Shown: piece after piece, positions 21,631-38,098 of the stretch
Position numbering within the stretch: the first letter of the stretch is position 1
Layout of the letters: the number at the start of each line of letters is the position of its first letter
Program-made: the position numbers and the translations under genes
From: Megalobrama amblycephala
Taxonomy: Eukaryota; Chordata; Actinopteri; Cypriniformes; Xenocyprididae
Length of the DNA: 64,000 nucleotides
Assembly: GCF_018812025.1 (NCBI RefSeq)
Contig: NC_063052.1
Location: 26,794,666-26,858,665, forward strand
Reading direction: 5' to 3'
Notes under the pieces: model-generated
What the model was told of the DNA's origin: nothing
The model's input: the letters and a program-made list of their open reading frames with translations, nothing else
Database searches by the model: none

Positions 21631-23640
21631 GTCACCATGGAAACAATAAAGTGATACTTTCTAAATAACGGTCGCTTTGAAGAACTCACACTGGTTGTTC
21701 AGCTAATATTTTAAATTTATACGTGAAAGGGTTAAATAATAAATTGTAGTATTAGCATATAAGTAAAAGTGGATCAGAGATAGGAATACTAGTTGGAAGT
21801 AAATTGTTGATAAAAGAACCACAGATGCCCATAGAATTTACATGCAAAATATTCACTAGTAACAATAAAATTGTTTACCTGTCATCACTGAGAGACTGGC
21901 AAAGGAATAAGGATCAGTTTTTCACTCAAAATGAACTTTTTATTATTAGAATAACTACTCACTTCTACAAACAAGTACCATCTAATAATTATATTAGTTA
22001 TTGAATTTTTTAATATTAAATAAATAAATAGCAGTAACAGACACTATATGTATGGACTAAATGTTAAAACTGCTTGCCACAGTACACCTCAAATGAAGAA
22101 CGGGGTGGATGTATGTATCATAGGTAACTCTCTCTGCAGCTCCATAAATCCTCTGGAATACGGTTGAGCGTCTGACGCTGGAATGATTCATTTCTGCAGC
22201 AGAAATGAAATTTGTTGACTCATTTGTTCATTTATTTAAGCAAGAAACAAGTCAGACAATTATCGGAGCATTAGTTAGGGTAGCCGTAATATTGCACGCG
22301 AGAAAATAAGTGGACTCAGCTCAGATCAATGGCTGGACATCTGTTCTTATTTAACCAACGCAATCTTGAAGCAGACGTTTTAATTCAGATGGGAAGGAAC
22401 TCATCGAAAGAGGAATAATGCGCATGACAGTCGCATTAAATAAATCCGTTGTATATAATTTGGTATGCACGACTTATTGTTATTGGTTATTGTCGGGTGC
22501 GACAAATGGCAATTTTCATTCATGTCTCGTGCCGATTTTTATTCTCAATGTTAATGTAAGTGGGCCATCTAGTGGAGGTATCCTGTAACTTTCCAATTGT
22601 TCACCATTTGGAAAGAGTGGGCCTATAAAATAAAATAAAAACACAAAAGTAGACATATTGTTCAATGAAAATTATTTTCAGAATTATTAAAAACTAAATG
22701 ATATATGGTTTCACTAAAATAATATAGGCTTAAATGAAAAAATGGAGAAAGAAAAGGTCAAGAATTAATCTCATTATGTATCCCTCCCAGTACATAAAAA
22801 AATGCATATTTTCTGTCAAATGTAAAGAAAATCTTGTGGGTGTTGGGCACAGTATCTACTCTTATCATTAGTACACTTCTTTTGTCCTCTTTCTCTTTTC
22901 CTCACCTCTTGTTCACTGTGGTCGTTCTCTCTCATCCTGTGTGGTGAGCAAGTCACATGATTTAACTGCCTCTTCTCTCTCTTACAGACAAACACACACA
23001 AAGAGAGAGAGAGGGGGCGGGGGATCTCTCTCTCTCACCTTAATAACACACTCACTGTTACACAAACATAAATAAATGTGCACATATACAGATTGACATA
23101 TTTGTTTCGAATGTGGAAGAATTCTACGGTCAGTTAAACAAGACAAGTTAGTGTTTTATTGACAAACATTCATCAACCTAAAAAATCTACAGAATCCCAA
23201 ATAACACTGCAGTAACATGTATTATGATAAAATGAATGATTTTATTTAACATTTTTGCAATTTATATTAATGCATGCATATCTTTTCAGAGAATTACCTC
23301 TAAAGATTTTGGTAATTATGTGCTGGAAGCTCAAATGATTAAAAAATCCATAAATTGTGGCATATTTCAGTGCATGGCAGCTTTTTTGAAAATCAATGCA
23401 ATTTGGTCAGGTTGTTGATTTGAGCTTTAGTGCATCAGTTGGATACACACAGAGTTGAAATGAAACTGCGAAATGAAAAAAATAAATTAAAAAACTCTTT
23501 ACGCAATCACTAGCAGTTCACTATTGGTTCCTTGCTTGTGACCTTTTCTTTGCCGCTTTCTCACATATGCATTTAAACAGGATGAGGCAGAAACACTCTA
23601 GATCTGATAGGAAGAGGTAGCATTTTACATCCTGCACTTG
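21631..23640. other. Intergenic sequence upstream of sh2d2a
   Basis: No supported gene. It contains a purine-rich run with GA and G tracts near 22,985-23,035. It includes the expected sh2d2a promoter, but I cannot place a TATA box or transcription start with confidence. Confidence 0.4.
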
Positions 23641-23643
23641 AGC

Positions 23644-26600
23644 ATGGACTTTGACTACCAAAAACTTAAAGGTCAGCTATTTCTCACCAGCTTTTGAACT
23701 TAAATAATCAATCTTTCAAGGTAGAAATCGACTGTTTTAAGTATAGAAAAAACAAAACATACGGTTTTAAGATGTTGTGTTTACTTGCTTTCTCTGACAA
23801 TACACTGACAACTGGAAATGCTTTTGTTTAAAGCCTTAAAATGTCTATATTTATTTGAATGCTAGAAACAACTATTATTTTGTCAAGGTTGTACTTTTTG
23901 AATTGATAATTTTGTGAAGTTAAACAAATATTTTTTTTAGGTTTACTATCAGAATGAAGCTATATGGTGATCAGGCTGTGCTAATTTTCTTTTAATGTGT
24001 TAATATATAAGCAATCTAGCATTAATATAGAATGGAGAGAAAAAAGCAGAATTGTCCTAGACATTGTGTTGTACAAAACATCAACACAAATCTACTCCTC
24101 ACTATCTTAGACTAATTCTCAGACACATTAACAGATCGCAACTGTATGTCTGATAATCTTTTAACAGCATTGGTGTTACAGAGCCTGCAATATTTGTAAG
24201 ATTATTATTTTGTCGATTGTTTGGTGTCTAGAATGTTCTACAGATATGCATGTTGGTGACGTGCTTATAAAAAAGTGACATTTCCGTTCGAAGTGTTATT
24301 TTGAGCCTGACTGTACTAGTGTGATTCTATCTACATCTCAACTTCTTAATCTCACACGCACATACTAATATCTACAAGTTAATATTAAAAATCTAAATGT
24401 ATTTACAGATAAACAGATTTGAAAGGACATTAACAGTCAGGCAGAAGGCTGAAGGCTTCATTAAGATAATAATTTTAACAAATTCAAATTTTTTATTTAC
24501 TGTTGATGGGGTTTTTAAACATGGTCCCACTTTATATTAAGTGGCCTTAACTACTATGTACTTACATCAAAAAATAAGTACAAATGGGTTCATACTGAAT
24601 TGCAAAACACTTGTTGCTATTGAGGTGGATACGGATAAGGTTAGGGAAAGCTTTGGTGCTGTGGGTAGGGGTAAGGTGTAAGGGATGGGTAAACAGTGTA
24701 ATTGTTGTAATTACAGAAATTAATTACAATTGTAATTACATGCAGGTGTTTTTAAAATATAAGTACAATGTAAAAACATGTATGTACACAATAAGTGCAT
24801 TGTATCAAATGATTAATTTAAATGTAAGTACATAAAGGCCACCTAATATAAAGTGGGACCTTAAATACTGTTTGCTTTAACGATCAAACTGCCCTTATTT
24901 TGTGTGAGAAGGATTACGTTTTTTGCTCTACAGATGCTGAATCTCAGCAAAGAGAAGAGCGACTGAGCGCTTTTTCTGTCCTTCACCCAACACCAAAGCC
25001 CCGTCCATCTGTAGCTCCAGAGAACCATCCCACAACCAAGAAACCTCCAGTAAAACCCCGGCGGAGCATAAAGTGTCGTCCCACAGCACAACAAGAGACC
25101 GAGAAATTACACCAGGGCCAGCAGAAGGAAAATGAGGTGAATTTGTCAAGTCATAAATATGTAGACATGACTTTAAAAGTTTGAAAAGCCCTGTTCCACA
25201 AAATACCTTTAAAAAATTCGCAGTAATGAATTGAAAAAATGCTTAACATCGTATATATATATTTTCTTAATGATTTTAAAATACATCACTTCAACATCTC
25301 ATATTTAAATGCATATAGATATATATGGTTTGAGATTTGCAGAAACCTTCTAATGCCCTCAAAGACAAAATATGAATACACTACAATTTCCTCAAAACAA
25401 GACGACATCTGTCAGTGGTTCTGCTGCTCTACATTATCTGTAAAGAGCCTTTTGAAGCAAAGAAATATTAAATTGGTCAGTACAGCATCAACAACATCAA
25501 AACCAATAACGCTTTTAACTTCTAGGCCAAATATATTATATACAATATTTTAAATACTTTCAAATAATCGATGAGAAAGTAACTGGTTAGATTTCATGTG
25601 ATGTTTAACGTCTATCGTGTGTATAGCGGGACGTGATTGTTTCTTTAACCACAGAGTGAGCTGTCCTGTAAATATTATTTGCACATTTGATCAATATGTG
25701 GAGACTTTTGAGGGCTTTTTAAAAGTACTTCAGTTTGATTTGAATTTTTGTAGGGCACTTCTTCACATCATCTAAAAAATAATCATCTTTAGGTTTATTT
25801 CCTATTTCCATCCATGAACCTTAAAGGGTTCTGTCAGGTTCTTCATAGGGGTTCCCATTATGTGCTCATTTTATGGATTTAATTATTTAATTTTGTTTTA
25901 ATTCATTTCTATTATGATTAAATTTTATGAATTAAAAAGCTCATACTTTATCACTAGAAAATGTATCTGTTAAACATGAAAGTATTATGCAGTCATTTCT
26001 CCATATATAACCTTTTTGGCATAAAATCCTTAAAAAGAACCCTAGCTTTTTGAACCTTTTTTTCTAAGAGTGTGGTATTAGCATTAAAACTTTTGACAAT
26101 TTTCTAATGTATAGCAAAGGTACTGGTAAAACACTTTGACATTTAAAATAATATCTCAATGACATCATACTTGGATTCCCTCTGTTAAAGACGACAGTGA
26201 AGCGAATAGATCCTGCTCTAGTTTTGGGTCCCATGGGGCCTCTGGAGGCTCTGACTTCATCTCTGCGAGCTCACACTCTGCTGTGGTTTGAAAGGACGCA
26301 GCTGCCTCGACTGCACACACCCGGACAGCCTCTCCCCTGCTGGCTCCATGGTTTTGCTACACGCAGGTTACACCCACATCTAAATATTCTTTCAAAAACA
26401 TTACAGAAAAAACAGGTGCACAAGCAAAGTTGCACATATACAGGTGCGAAATAGTGTCATACACATACTATTCTATTTTCACACAACCTGTCTTTCTCAC
26501 TCTCTTAGGGAAGCGGAGCAGCTGCTGCAGGATAAGCCGCAAGGCTGTTTCCTGTTGAGACTAAGCGAGTCAAAGATTGGCTTTGTGCTGTCTTACAGGT

Positions 26601-29600
26601 ACTTTCAATCATAAAGTGGCCTAATTAGCATTTTGGACACTGAAAAGCATTCTTAAAATGTAATTCACACAAGTCCTGTTCACACTACAAATAATAACTA
26701 TAAAGATAACTATAGCAGTATATTACATACCACAACGTTCGGTTTATTATAAGCGCACGCTGCAGTCATGTTTGTCGCTTTAAATGCTCAAACTCTTTAA
26801 AGTGGGGTGGATTTTGATTGGCTGTCAATGTTTTTCATCATTTATCAGCTGAGAAAAAAAAAATGTTCTGAAAGTGATTCCAAAGATTTTGTTCCTCTTA
26901 GTCGTTAATGGTATAGTTGTGGTGTTGAATTCCCTATATCCTCATAGAATTAGAACAATTATTAAAACTATAGTTCAATATATAGTTCAAACTATAGTTC
27001 AATAAACATATAGTAAATATTTAGTAACTTACATTAAGGGACACAGTATTGTCAGTTGCATCTATTTTTGCTCTGCTAATTAAAATATTTCAAAACAAAA
27101 CCAAAAGCAGAATCAACCATTGAGCAACACACAGTTTTGTGGTGTTTTGTTCCTTAATAAATCAGCACTTTTGAATGAATTGAGTGCATAATTCAGTGAC
27201 TCACTCATAAAATACTTACTTATTTTGTTCCTGTATGAATCAGTGTTCGAATAAATTGGTTGTGTGAATGATTCAATGACTCTCTAATAAAACAGTCACT
27301 TGGGGTGCTTCTTGAATGGAAGGATGCATCCTAGTGTGTTCTTCCTATTCCAGTCCTTCTGGCTTGTAGGCTGGCTTGTCTGAGACAGTCTAGGACAGTG
27401 GTCGCCAACCCGACTGGTCGATCTTTATCACTGTTCCAGTAGCTCGTGAAAATAACAGAAATATGAGTACAAAAATACATTACATTTCTCCAGTCTTTGT
27501 ACTGTATTTTTGTATTTATTTTTATGTTATTTTCTGGAGACAGACAGATAAAGGTAAATAGCCCACATTATATCTGAGTCTGTAAACGGCCGTTAACAAG
27601 AGACCAGAGACGCTGAAGACGGACGCGAAGAGGAGAAAATTCTGTAGCAGGCAGAGCATCAGCTCACTGTTCACGATGCTCGAAATATAGGAAGAAAATA
27701 TAAATATTGAATTGGGGGTGAAGGATTATGAATTCATCTCTAAAAGGAGATCAGTCTTCAGGAAGATTTCGATGGCAATGACATTTTATTTTCCTCTTAC
27801 CTCCGAATAAAGTAGCTAATTATTAGCGCAGTTCAACTTTGTTTACAGCGGTAACCAAGGAAACGCTGTATCACTGCTGCTCCATAAAAGCGCCACCTTC
27901 TGTCAGAGAGTGAATCTGCGTCTCATTCAGGATGCTGTTTTTGTTTCATGCTTTTTTTGTGTGTGTGGCATTTATAATTTCACAAAGATAAAGTCAGACC
28001 GTTCTGTTTTTGCTTTAAATCTTGAAATTAAATCTAATTCAAATAAAAAACAACTGCTCATGCAACGTGCGTAGCATCTTTGTTTGGATTGTGATTAAAA
28101 AGCAGTGGTTCCCTCTAATTTGAAATGGCTATGTATTTTTGTTTATTATAATAATATTAATAATAAATATCTGCAACCAGTATCGGAATCGGCCAATTTG
28201 CTTGTAAAAATAAATAAATAAATCAGAATCTACAATGACCACGAAAAAAATACTAAATACAATCTGGGCTGTCTTTTTCTATCAAGTAGATCTTGAGGTC
28301 AGGGATCTTGGGCTTAAAAAGGTTGGTGACCACTGGTCTATTAAGTGTGCATGGCTACGTCACACGTTCCCAGCCCCATAGCACGAAAATACTATTAAAA
28401 CTTAATTTTGGAAAAATACTTTGTATTAAGAATCTTAATATTATCTGCCTTTCTATTAATGCAATACAGTGAATGACAACTGTGGTCTCCCAGTGGCTTA
28501 TATTATTGGCAGTTTAATTTACACCAAAACAAAAAATAACATGTATGCCTTCATCTCCGAAAACATTATTTTTGTCTTACATTTTATAAAGAGCTCAGAA
28601 AAGCTCAGTGCCGACTCATTTTCCGTCAGTTATTTATTGTGAATTGGAATGTGTGCAAAGGATTTTAGGTGATTGAAGGACATGAAGGATACACTTGATG
28701 CATCCTTCAAAATAAGCTGAATGATGAAGGATGCAAAACAAAAGCTGCCTTCCAAAAATCCTTCAAATTGAGATGGCCTTTGACGGCGCTTGATGACGCG
28801 GCAGCAGGAATATGCAGCCTTACTAGGACGCAGCCTTCTGTTTGAGAAGCACCATTGGCCCTGTCCCAAATGGCACCCTAAATACTTGCGGTCTTCCTAC
28901 GAGTCCGCACCTTTGTGACATAATGCCGCTTTGACTGTCGGGAAGATGTCACCAGTGCGGGCTTGGCAAAAGTGCACATCGAGGGTGCATAGTGACCGCA
29001 AAGGGGGGCGCTCGCGAACACCCTTCTGAGACCTAAAACGGACAAATGGGACACCCTACGGTCTCGTGGAATTAACAGACACGCGGCAGCCATTGTAAGT
29101 CCATGATACCAAAAGACAAGTTTGAAGAGACAGGGCCATTGTTTTGTTCCTGCAAGAAATCAGTGTATGAATGAATCAGTTGAGTCAATGATTCAAACGA
29201 CTCATAAAGACATTCCTTTTTTACCTCCTACTGGGTACTGATGTAAGCTGCAGAACAACATGTCAGTTGTTGTGTACGACATATTAAGTGTCATCTGCAT
29301 ACAAATGTGACTGGACCTTGTCTCAACAAAACTTCTTAAAATTTTGCATGAGAAGTGTGCTATCATTCATTTTAAAAATACTACTAAGTAAAATATTTTG
29401 TTATAATGCAATGACATTTAAGGCCAGTTCACATTGTACCAAGAGACGACGATCAATGGCAACAAACACTTTGTTGTTGTGTAACACGTTGTGTTTTGTT
29501 GGATCGCTTGATTTCACCAATTAAACATGTTGAATTGTCGTTTGTCAGGTCGTGGAATGTCTGAGAAGTGACATACTGTAATCTGGTGATTGCCCGCTGT

Positions 29601-30692
29601 GGTCGGCACCTGTAGGTGCTGTGTAAATTGGCCTTTAGGCAATACAGTGTGTTCAGATATATTTTCGTGTCATTGTATCTGTACGGACTATATATCTGCA
29701 ACATATCTAATCTCCCAGTGACTCACTAAATAACAAATTAATTAAATCCCCAGAGGAGAGGACCGGTGTCGTCATTTTATCATTGAAGAGGAGGAGAGTG
29801 GAGCATCTGGTAGCGTGTATCTAATTGCTGGAGAAAACAGCCGTCATAGAAGCCTGGACAACCTAATCAGCTACTACACCCATTATCCTGTGGGGCCCTT
29901 TAATGAGTTGTTGACTGTGCCTTGTATACAGGTACACGCACAATTGTTTTCTCTGAAAAATTAATGATTTTTAGAGAGGGGGATATTAAAAATGATTTTA
30001 CATTTGAATGTTCCTGTAATCTCACTTCATATCCTGTCTTTCTTTTTGTGTGTGTGTGTGTGTGTGTGTTTTATCTAGCCTAATGGTGGCTTTGAGGAAA
30101 TGAATAGGTGGAAAGTGAAGGACAGGGAAGCAGAGAGAAATGGAAAAGAAACAGATCAAGAAAAGCAAACAAAACTGCCTGTGGCCATCAGTCCAGCTGT
30201 TCTGAATCCATTACCCACAAACCCCTCCAATCAGATCACTTCTACTACAGAAGAGACTGTGCAGTATGCAGCAGTGAGAAAGCCACTAAAAAAGAGCTAC
30301 TCGTTGCCGGAGTGCAACTGTGGACCTAACACAGCAGCGCCTCCTGGCTTAGAAGTGAGTAATTACAGACAATCAAAATTTCAGACTTTTTTTCTCTGAC
30401 ATTTCTTGTTTTAAACTGTGCAGAATAATTTTTTTTAGGACAATAGACTTTAATTTTAAAATTAAATTTAATTTAAAGTCATTTCCGGGAACATGAATAG
30501 CATTACCCACATGGAAAAAACCTATATAAACATATATGTTTCAATATAGGTTTTGATATAGGTTTTTAATATATGTGACATATATAAAATTGGCCGTTTT
30601 CCTATATTATATGTACATATATGTACATATATGCACACATATATATGTACACATATATGTACATATGTGTACACGTATATGTACACATATGT

Positions 30693-30751
<59 letters not shown>

Positions 30752-33152
30752 TGTACACATATGTACACATATATGTACATATATGCACACATATATATGT
30801 GCATACATATACCTATATAGGTACATATATGCACGTATATATGCACCTATATGTTCACCTATAAGAATTGACCTTGTAAATGTTTCTGGAAAACGTGTAG
30901 ATATCATAGTTAATATATCATGTTAATATATTGCCATAGTTAAATTCCATAACATGCCAATTACATGTGATACCAATTTCACGTGTTCGCACATACATAA
31001 GTTCTTGCATAATTTTTTTTGTTAATTCTTAGTTTTTGCCTTGATAATAGAAAATATGAGCTAGGCATCATGTATGACAGTCAAAAATGAGATATGAGCT
31101 ACAAAATGACCAGATGCTGCCATTAGCTATATAGAAGACATATCTTGTACGTATAGGGCTTATATGTGGATATGAAGAAGCAATACAGGAGACCTATATT
31201 TCCTGTATATGCACATATATGCACCTCAGTTTTGCCTATATGTGGCATATATACGCATATATGCAGCATATATGCAGTACATATACGCATATATGCAGCA
31301 TATATGCAGTACATATACGCATATATGCAGCATATATGCCGTATATATACGGCATATATGCAGCATATATGCAGTATATATACGCATATATGCGCATATA
31401 TGCAGCATATATATTATCATATATGTGCATATATGCAGCATATATGTGCATATACACTGCATATAGGTTTCATATATGCGCATATATCCACATATAGGTT
31501 CTTTTCATGTGGGTAAAGTGGGCTCTTTGTTAATTGCTAATAAGCCACGTTACAAACTGCCTAGTTATACCCTGGCAACCACCCAAACACCATAGAGACT
31601 ACATAACCAACACGCTAAAAATCGTTCCTTACCTTAGCAACCACACAGAAACGCCCTGGCAACCACAAAGAGCACCTCGACATCAAGGTGGCTAGTTTTG
31701 CAGGTTAATAGAGCTGGATAAAAATTTCGCACCTTCATTTGAACCATATTTATATATGTGATGCTTGTTATTGTTTACTTTTTGTGTACGGTAAAAAAAA
31801 AATGTCTCTCTGTTAAGTTGTTCTCGCGGACTGCATAAATAAACAAACAAACAAACATACGACGCCACAAGTTTAGTAAGTAACGTTGGTTTGATTTACG
31901 AACGAATGATTCGTATTCAGTCGATTCATTTAAGCGAATGAAAAACGCGTCTAATCCGAATCCCGAAACGAATGACTCGATGATTCTTTTAATGAACGCT
32001 TTAAAGGCAATACAATTTACCTACTCACATTTTCTTGTTAACAATAGCTGTTTCTATTGTCCCTGTGCCATCTTTTCATTATTACAGTTGTCTATGTGTG
32101 ATGTGTAGCCTATTACAGCTTGACTAGAAGAGAGGTTTAATGGTGGGTTGTGCTGTTGACTTTTTCATTTGTAACTTTGTTTAATGTGAGAGTCATATTA
32201 CACAATACTTATTTGCCCCCCACTAGAATGGCATTTCTGAGCTTGCTGAAAAACCCTCAGAGGATCAAGCTCCTGCTGTGGATGCCCCATATGCCCGAGT
32301 TAACAAACCCCCTAGAGCAGTATCAGAAAATACCCCCAACTTAAGTGCCCACCCTCACCCTGACCAACAGGGAGCGACAGCGGCTTTTACCCCTTCATCC
32401 ATCCCAAGCTTTGACACAACAGCAGCAGACCCGAAATACTGGAAACTGGAGCCCATGCACACCTATGAGGAGACCCCTCACACGCGCACCCGATCTGAGG
32501 AGATTGACTGCTATGCCATGGGGTGGAGGAGGCAGCTGCCAGGAGATGCAGGTAGGAATGAGAAAAACAGGTGTCAAAACTCACTCAAAACATTTTAATC
32601 CTGTTTCCTGTTATGAAGGGCAAATTTAAATGATTTGAATTTGTTTCAAAAGAACCACACACTCATTAGTCAGTGAAATAATATATTAGCAAGACATGCA
32701 ATATATGCTTATTTGGTATATTGTTTGCTGTTTTGATTCTTTCCTCAGAGAACCTTCCAAATAATCATCTCTATTCAGAGGTGAACATAAAAGGTGCCCA
32801 AGAAGGCTCTGCTGTACCCAGACCCGGGCCTAGTCTTCCTCTCAGACCACCCCCAAGATCTCCTCATGGTCCTTTGCGACCAGAGATCACTGGGCAGGTA
32901 AATATCCATATGCACGTTATGTGCAATATTCTGTATAGTATGTAGTGTTGAGTCTGTTATAAAAAATGATCAAATTTATGATTTTTCCCTCAGAGTTTTG
33001 GTGTGTCCCCACTAATAGCTCAGACCCAGCACTCTGGTTTCCATCATTCAGAGCAGCCACATTCAGAGTCCTCCAGCTCTATTTATGAGCAGATTCCAGA
33101 GAGATCAACCAGCTCTAGACCATTTCCGCCCCCACCAACCCACAAACGCTGA
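23644..33152 (+). CDS. sh2d2a: SH2 domain-containing adaptor, TSAd-like
   Basis: Nine coding exons join in frame: 23644-23671, 24934-25136, 26191-26366, 26509-26598, 29754-29931, 30079-30354, 32227-32551, 32749-32897 and 32994-33152 (stop), giving about 527 aa. The SH2 domain starts at [15 protein letters not shown]. It has the phosphotyrosine-binding arginine in [10 protein letters not shown] and the CRHFII strand, and ends near residue 225. A basic proline motif (KKPPVKPRR) precedes it and a proline-rich tail ([10 protein letters not shown]) follows, both SH3-ligand-like. The tail carries tyrosine motifs QYAAV, PYARV, TYEET, CYAMG, LYSEV and IYEQI. The YAMG and YSEV spacing recalls human SH2D2A, a T-cell adaptor that binds LCK/ITK. 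The gene lies tail-to-tail with ssr2, and the human pair is also close. Exon 1 codes only nine residues, so the start is the least certain part. HSH2D or SH2D7-like is the alternative. Confidence 0.8.
24523..24860. mobile_element. MITE in sh2d2a intron 1
   Basis: Inverted ends: GGTCCCACTTTATATTAAGT at the left and a matching ...TAATATAAAGTGGGACC at the right, about 340 bp with no coding capacity. It ends 73 bp before the second coding exon. Confidence 0.8.
25800..26075. repeat. Small MITE-like repeat in sh2d2a intron 2
   Basis: 'accttaaagggttctgtcag' at the left, and 'aaagaaccctagctttttga' followed by 'tctaagagtg' at the right, form worn inverted partners. Low-complexity interior. Confidence 0.4.
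27304..28853. mobile_element. DNA transposon interrupted by a second hAT element
   Basis: The left end (GGTGCTTCTTGAATGGAAGG) and right end (inverse of GGTGCTTCTCAAACAGAAGG) form terminal inverted repeats, each followed by a 'gcatcctag/gcgtcctag' block. The interior is split by the element at 27396-28335. It lies in the large sh2d2a intron 4. Confidence 0.65.
27396..28335. mobile_element. hAT (Charlie-like) element nested in the preceding one
   Basis: Ends CAGTGGTCGCCAACC and GGTTGGTGACCACTG are inverted. The flanking 8-mers GTCTAGGA and GTCTATTA differ at two positions, a worn 8-bp duplication. There is no transposase reading frame. Confidence 0.75.
28857..29137. mobile_element. MITE with ATT target duplication
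   Basis: Starts GGCCCTGTCCCAAATGG and ends ...GACAGGGCC, flanked by ATT on both sides, which fits a 3-bp duplication of PIF/Harbinger type. It lies beside the right end of the composite at 27304-28853. Confidence 0.6.
29420..29636. repeat. Short MITE
   Basis: Left end AAGGCCAGTTCACATTGTACC (21 bp) matches the inverse of the right end (…GTGCTGTGTAAATTGGCCTT) with a few changes. Located just upstream of the exon encoding the C-terminal half of the SH2 domain. Confidence 0.5.
30503..31516. mobile_element. Inverted-repeat element filled with TATATG-type microsatellites
   Basis: Outer ends TTACCCACATGGAAAAAACC and the inverse ...CATGTGGGTAA define the element. Inside are two self-complementary arrays (30600-30870, ATATGTACAC type; 31190-31500, ATATGCAGC type) around a short unique core. 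Several overlapping stop-free frames on both strands result from the repeat and are not genes. It sits in sh2d2a intron 6. Confidence 0.7.
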
Positions 33153-34077
33153 CCTCAGGATTGCACTGACCTCCAAAAGCACCAAAGGAGTATTTAGTTC
33201 ACATACACTTCATAAAATTGTGGTAAACATTAGGATGGCATACATATCTGTACCAAATATTACATGACTTATAACCTTTATATACATTTATAACATAACT
33301 GCGGGCTTGTGGATTTTGACCTCTCCATGGAGGTTGCAAACATGTTTATCTGTAAAGAAATTGATTTTTTTTTAATTTAAACTAAATCTGGATATGCCTT
33401 TTTCATAGAATCAGTCACTCAAAGATGTATTTTATTTTTAAATTAAATGTTAGAATTCAGATTTCTAACTGATTTCATTTGTTTATGCATTTGTGGATTG
33501 CAGTCCTCCCTAGTAGTCATCAACCCAGTGTTTGATGATAGCCTCAAGTGTGTTTTTGACCAATGACATTCCCATAAAAGACCAAAAATACACCAATCAC
33601 TGCATGAGGAAAAACATCACAGAACACCACAGATGAAAGCATATTTCAGCGAGTGAAGAGACACAATGAAAGCATCTCTATAAAACCTTCTTTTATTTCC
33701 ACAAACTAGCCCACCATTGATCATGAAGGACTGTACAGTTCTGTTTAGCATTTGAGCATCTGAGAATGGTTACAAAAAACAAAACAAAAACTAAGATGGT
33801 GCACCTAAGGCCATCATGGAATGGCCACTTTAATGTCAAAAGCAAATGTCAATGATCCTCCTACTTTATGCTTCAATCCCCAGATCGCTCAAAAAATTAT
33901 TTGATAAAGACCAACATCACTTAAAAACAGATTAAATCATTGACCATTTACCCCAATATGGGTAATTAATTTATTCAAAAACAACATTTTCAACCCACCC
34001 ACCATAATTCACTTAACACCCCTCCCCCCACATTCACACAATGATCCCTGATCTGTTTTTGTCCTGTAATTGATATC

Positions 34078-37272
<3,195 letters not shown>

Positions 37273-38009
37273 CTGTGGGGAAATGGAGTATTTATTATAC
37301 AAAACAGACCAACTGCTAATGATATACAAGGGTAATCAACATTTAAACTTGCATAAAAAGACACTACAACTAAAATGCTGTCACTACATCTGTGTGTAGA
37401 GGTGGATAGAGAAACAGGGCAATTTAGAAGAATGAAGTCACTTGATGAAATATCGATTTATACTCAGTCTTACAGTTGGTTGAGCTATAATAGACAGTGC
37501 AGTCTGTAAGAGGTAACATCTGCATGCATAAAAGGATGAATGAATGAAATTTCCAAATAAAAGGCACATGTTGTCAAATAACGGTTCTATAATACAGAGA
37601 TCTGTTCTGAAATATAATATAATCTTTTAAAACAGACATATTTTAATATTTTTAAAATCAAGACAGTTCATTTCGTATGCTTACGTGTACAACACCAGTC
37701 ACATACACAACCGCTACAAACTACTGAATTTCAGCGTCATTACTGTACTGAAGTCGGCTAATGATATTTAACGCACTAGAATAAAACTATTAAAAGATTT
37801 CATTTAGTGGAATTATGAAATTCTTATACAATCATTTAAACAAGGTGACAAACTGTGATTACGTGTACTTCATATTCGTCTTGAGACTATTGTACAGACA
37901 ACGTCGACTGTTTCCTTATATACATTCACAGACAAAATTGTTTTCAAGAGTCATTCTCAGCATATAACTTATATTTTTTTTTAACATAAAAATTTAGCAG
38001 CCACTTTAC

Positions 38010-38065
38010 CTTCCTCCGCTGGTTTGAGCCTCAAAATTACGAAGACAGTTCAACGCACGCGCAGA
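38010..38065 (-). other. ssr2: Noncoding first exon of ssr2
   Basis: The minus strand reads ...CAGCGGAGGAAG followed by donor GTAAAGT at 38009. The next acceptor (CCCCACAG) directly precedes the ssr2 ATG at 37272, so this is the expected 5'UTR exon. The upstream boundary is estimated from the start of a CpG-containing block. Confidence 0.6.
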
Positions 38066-38084
38066 TGATTTCAGTCTTCCGCTA

Positions 38085-38098
38085 GCATGACGTGTCCA
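38085..38098 (-). promoter_or_regulatory. Candidate ATF6/XBP1-type site in the ssr2 promoter
   Basis: TGACGTGT (38088-38095) lies just upstream of the ssr2 first exon, near a GCGGAAG (ETS-like) string on the minus strand. TGACGTG is the core of unfolded-protein-response elements, and TRAP subunits are known targets of that response. The motif is short and can occur by chance. Confidence 0.3.

Noticed and set aside
30522..31516. Several open frames of 60-116 codons on both strands
   Set aside because: They are built only of I, Y, H, C, T and M from TATATG-type repeats, occur in many frames at once, and lie within an inverted-repeat element.
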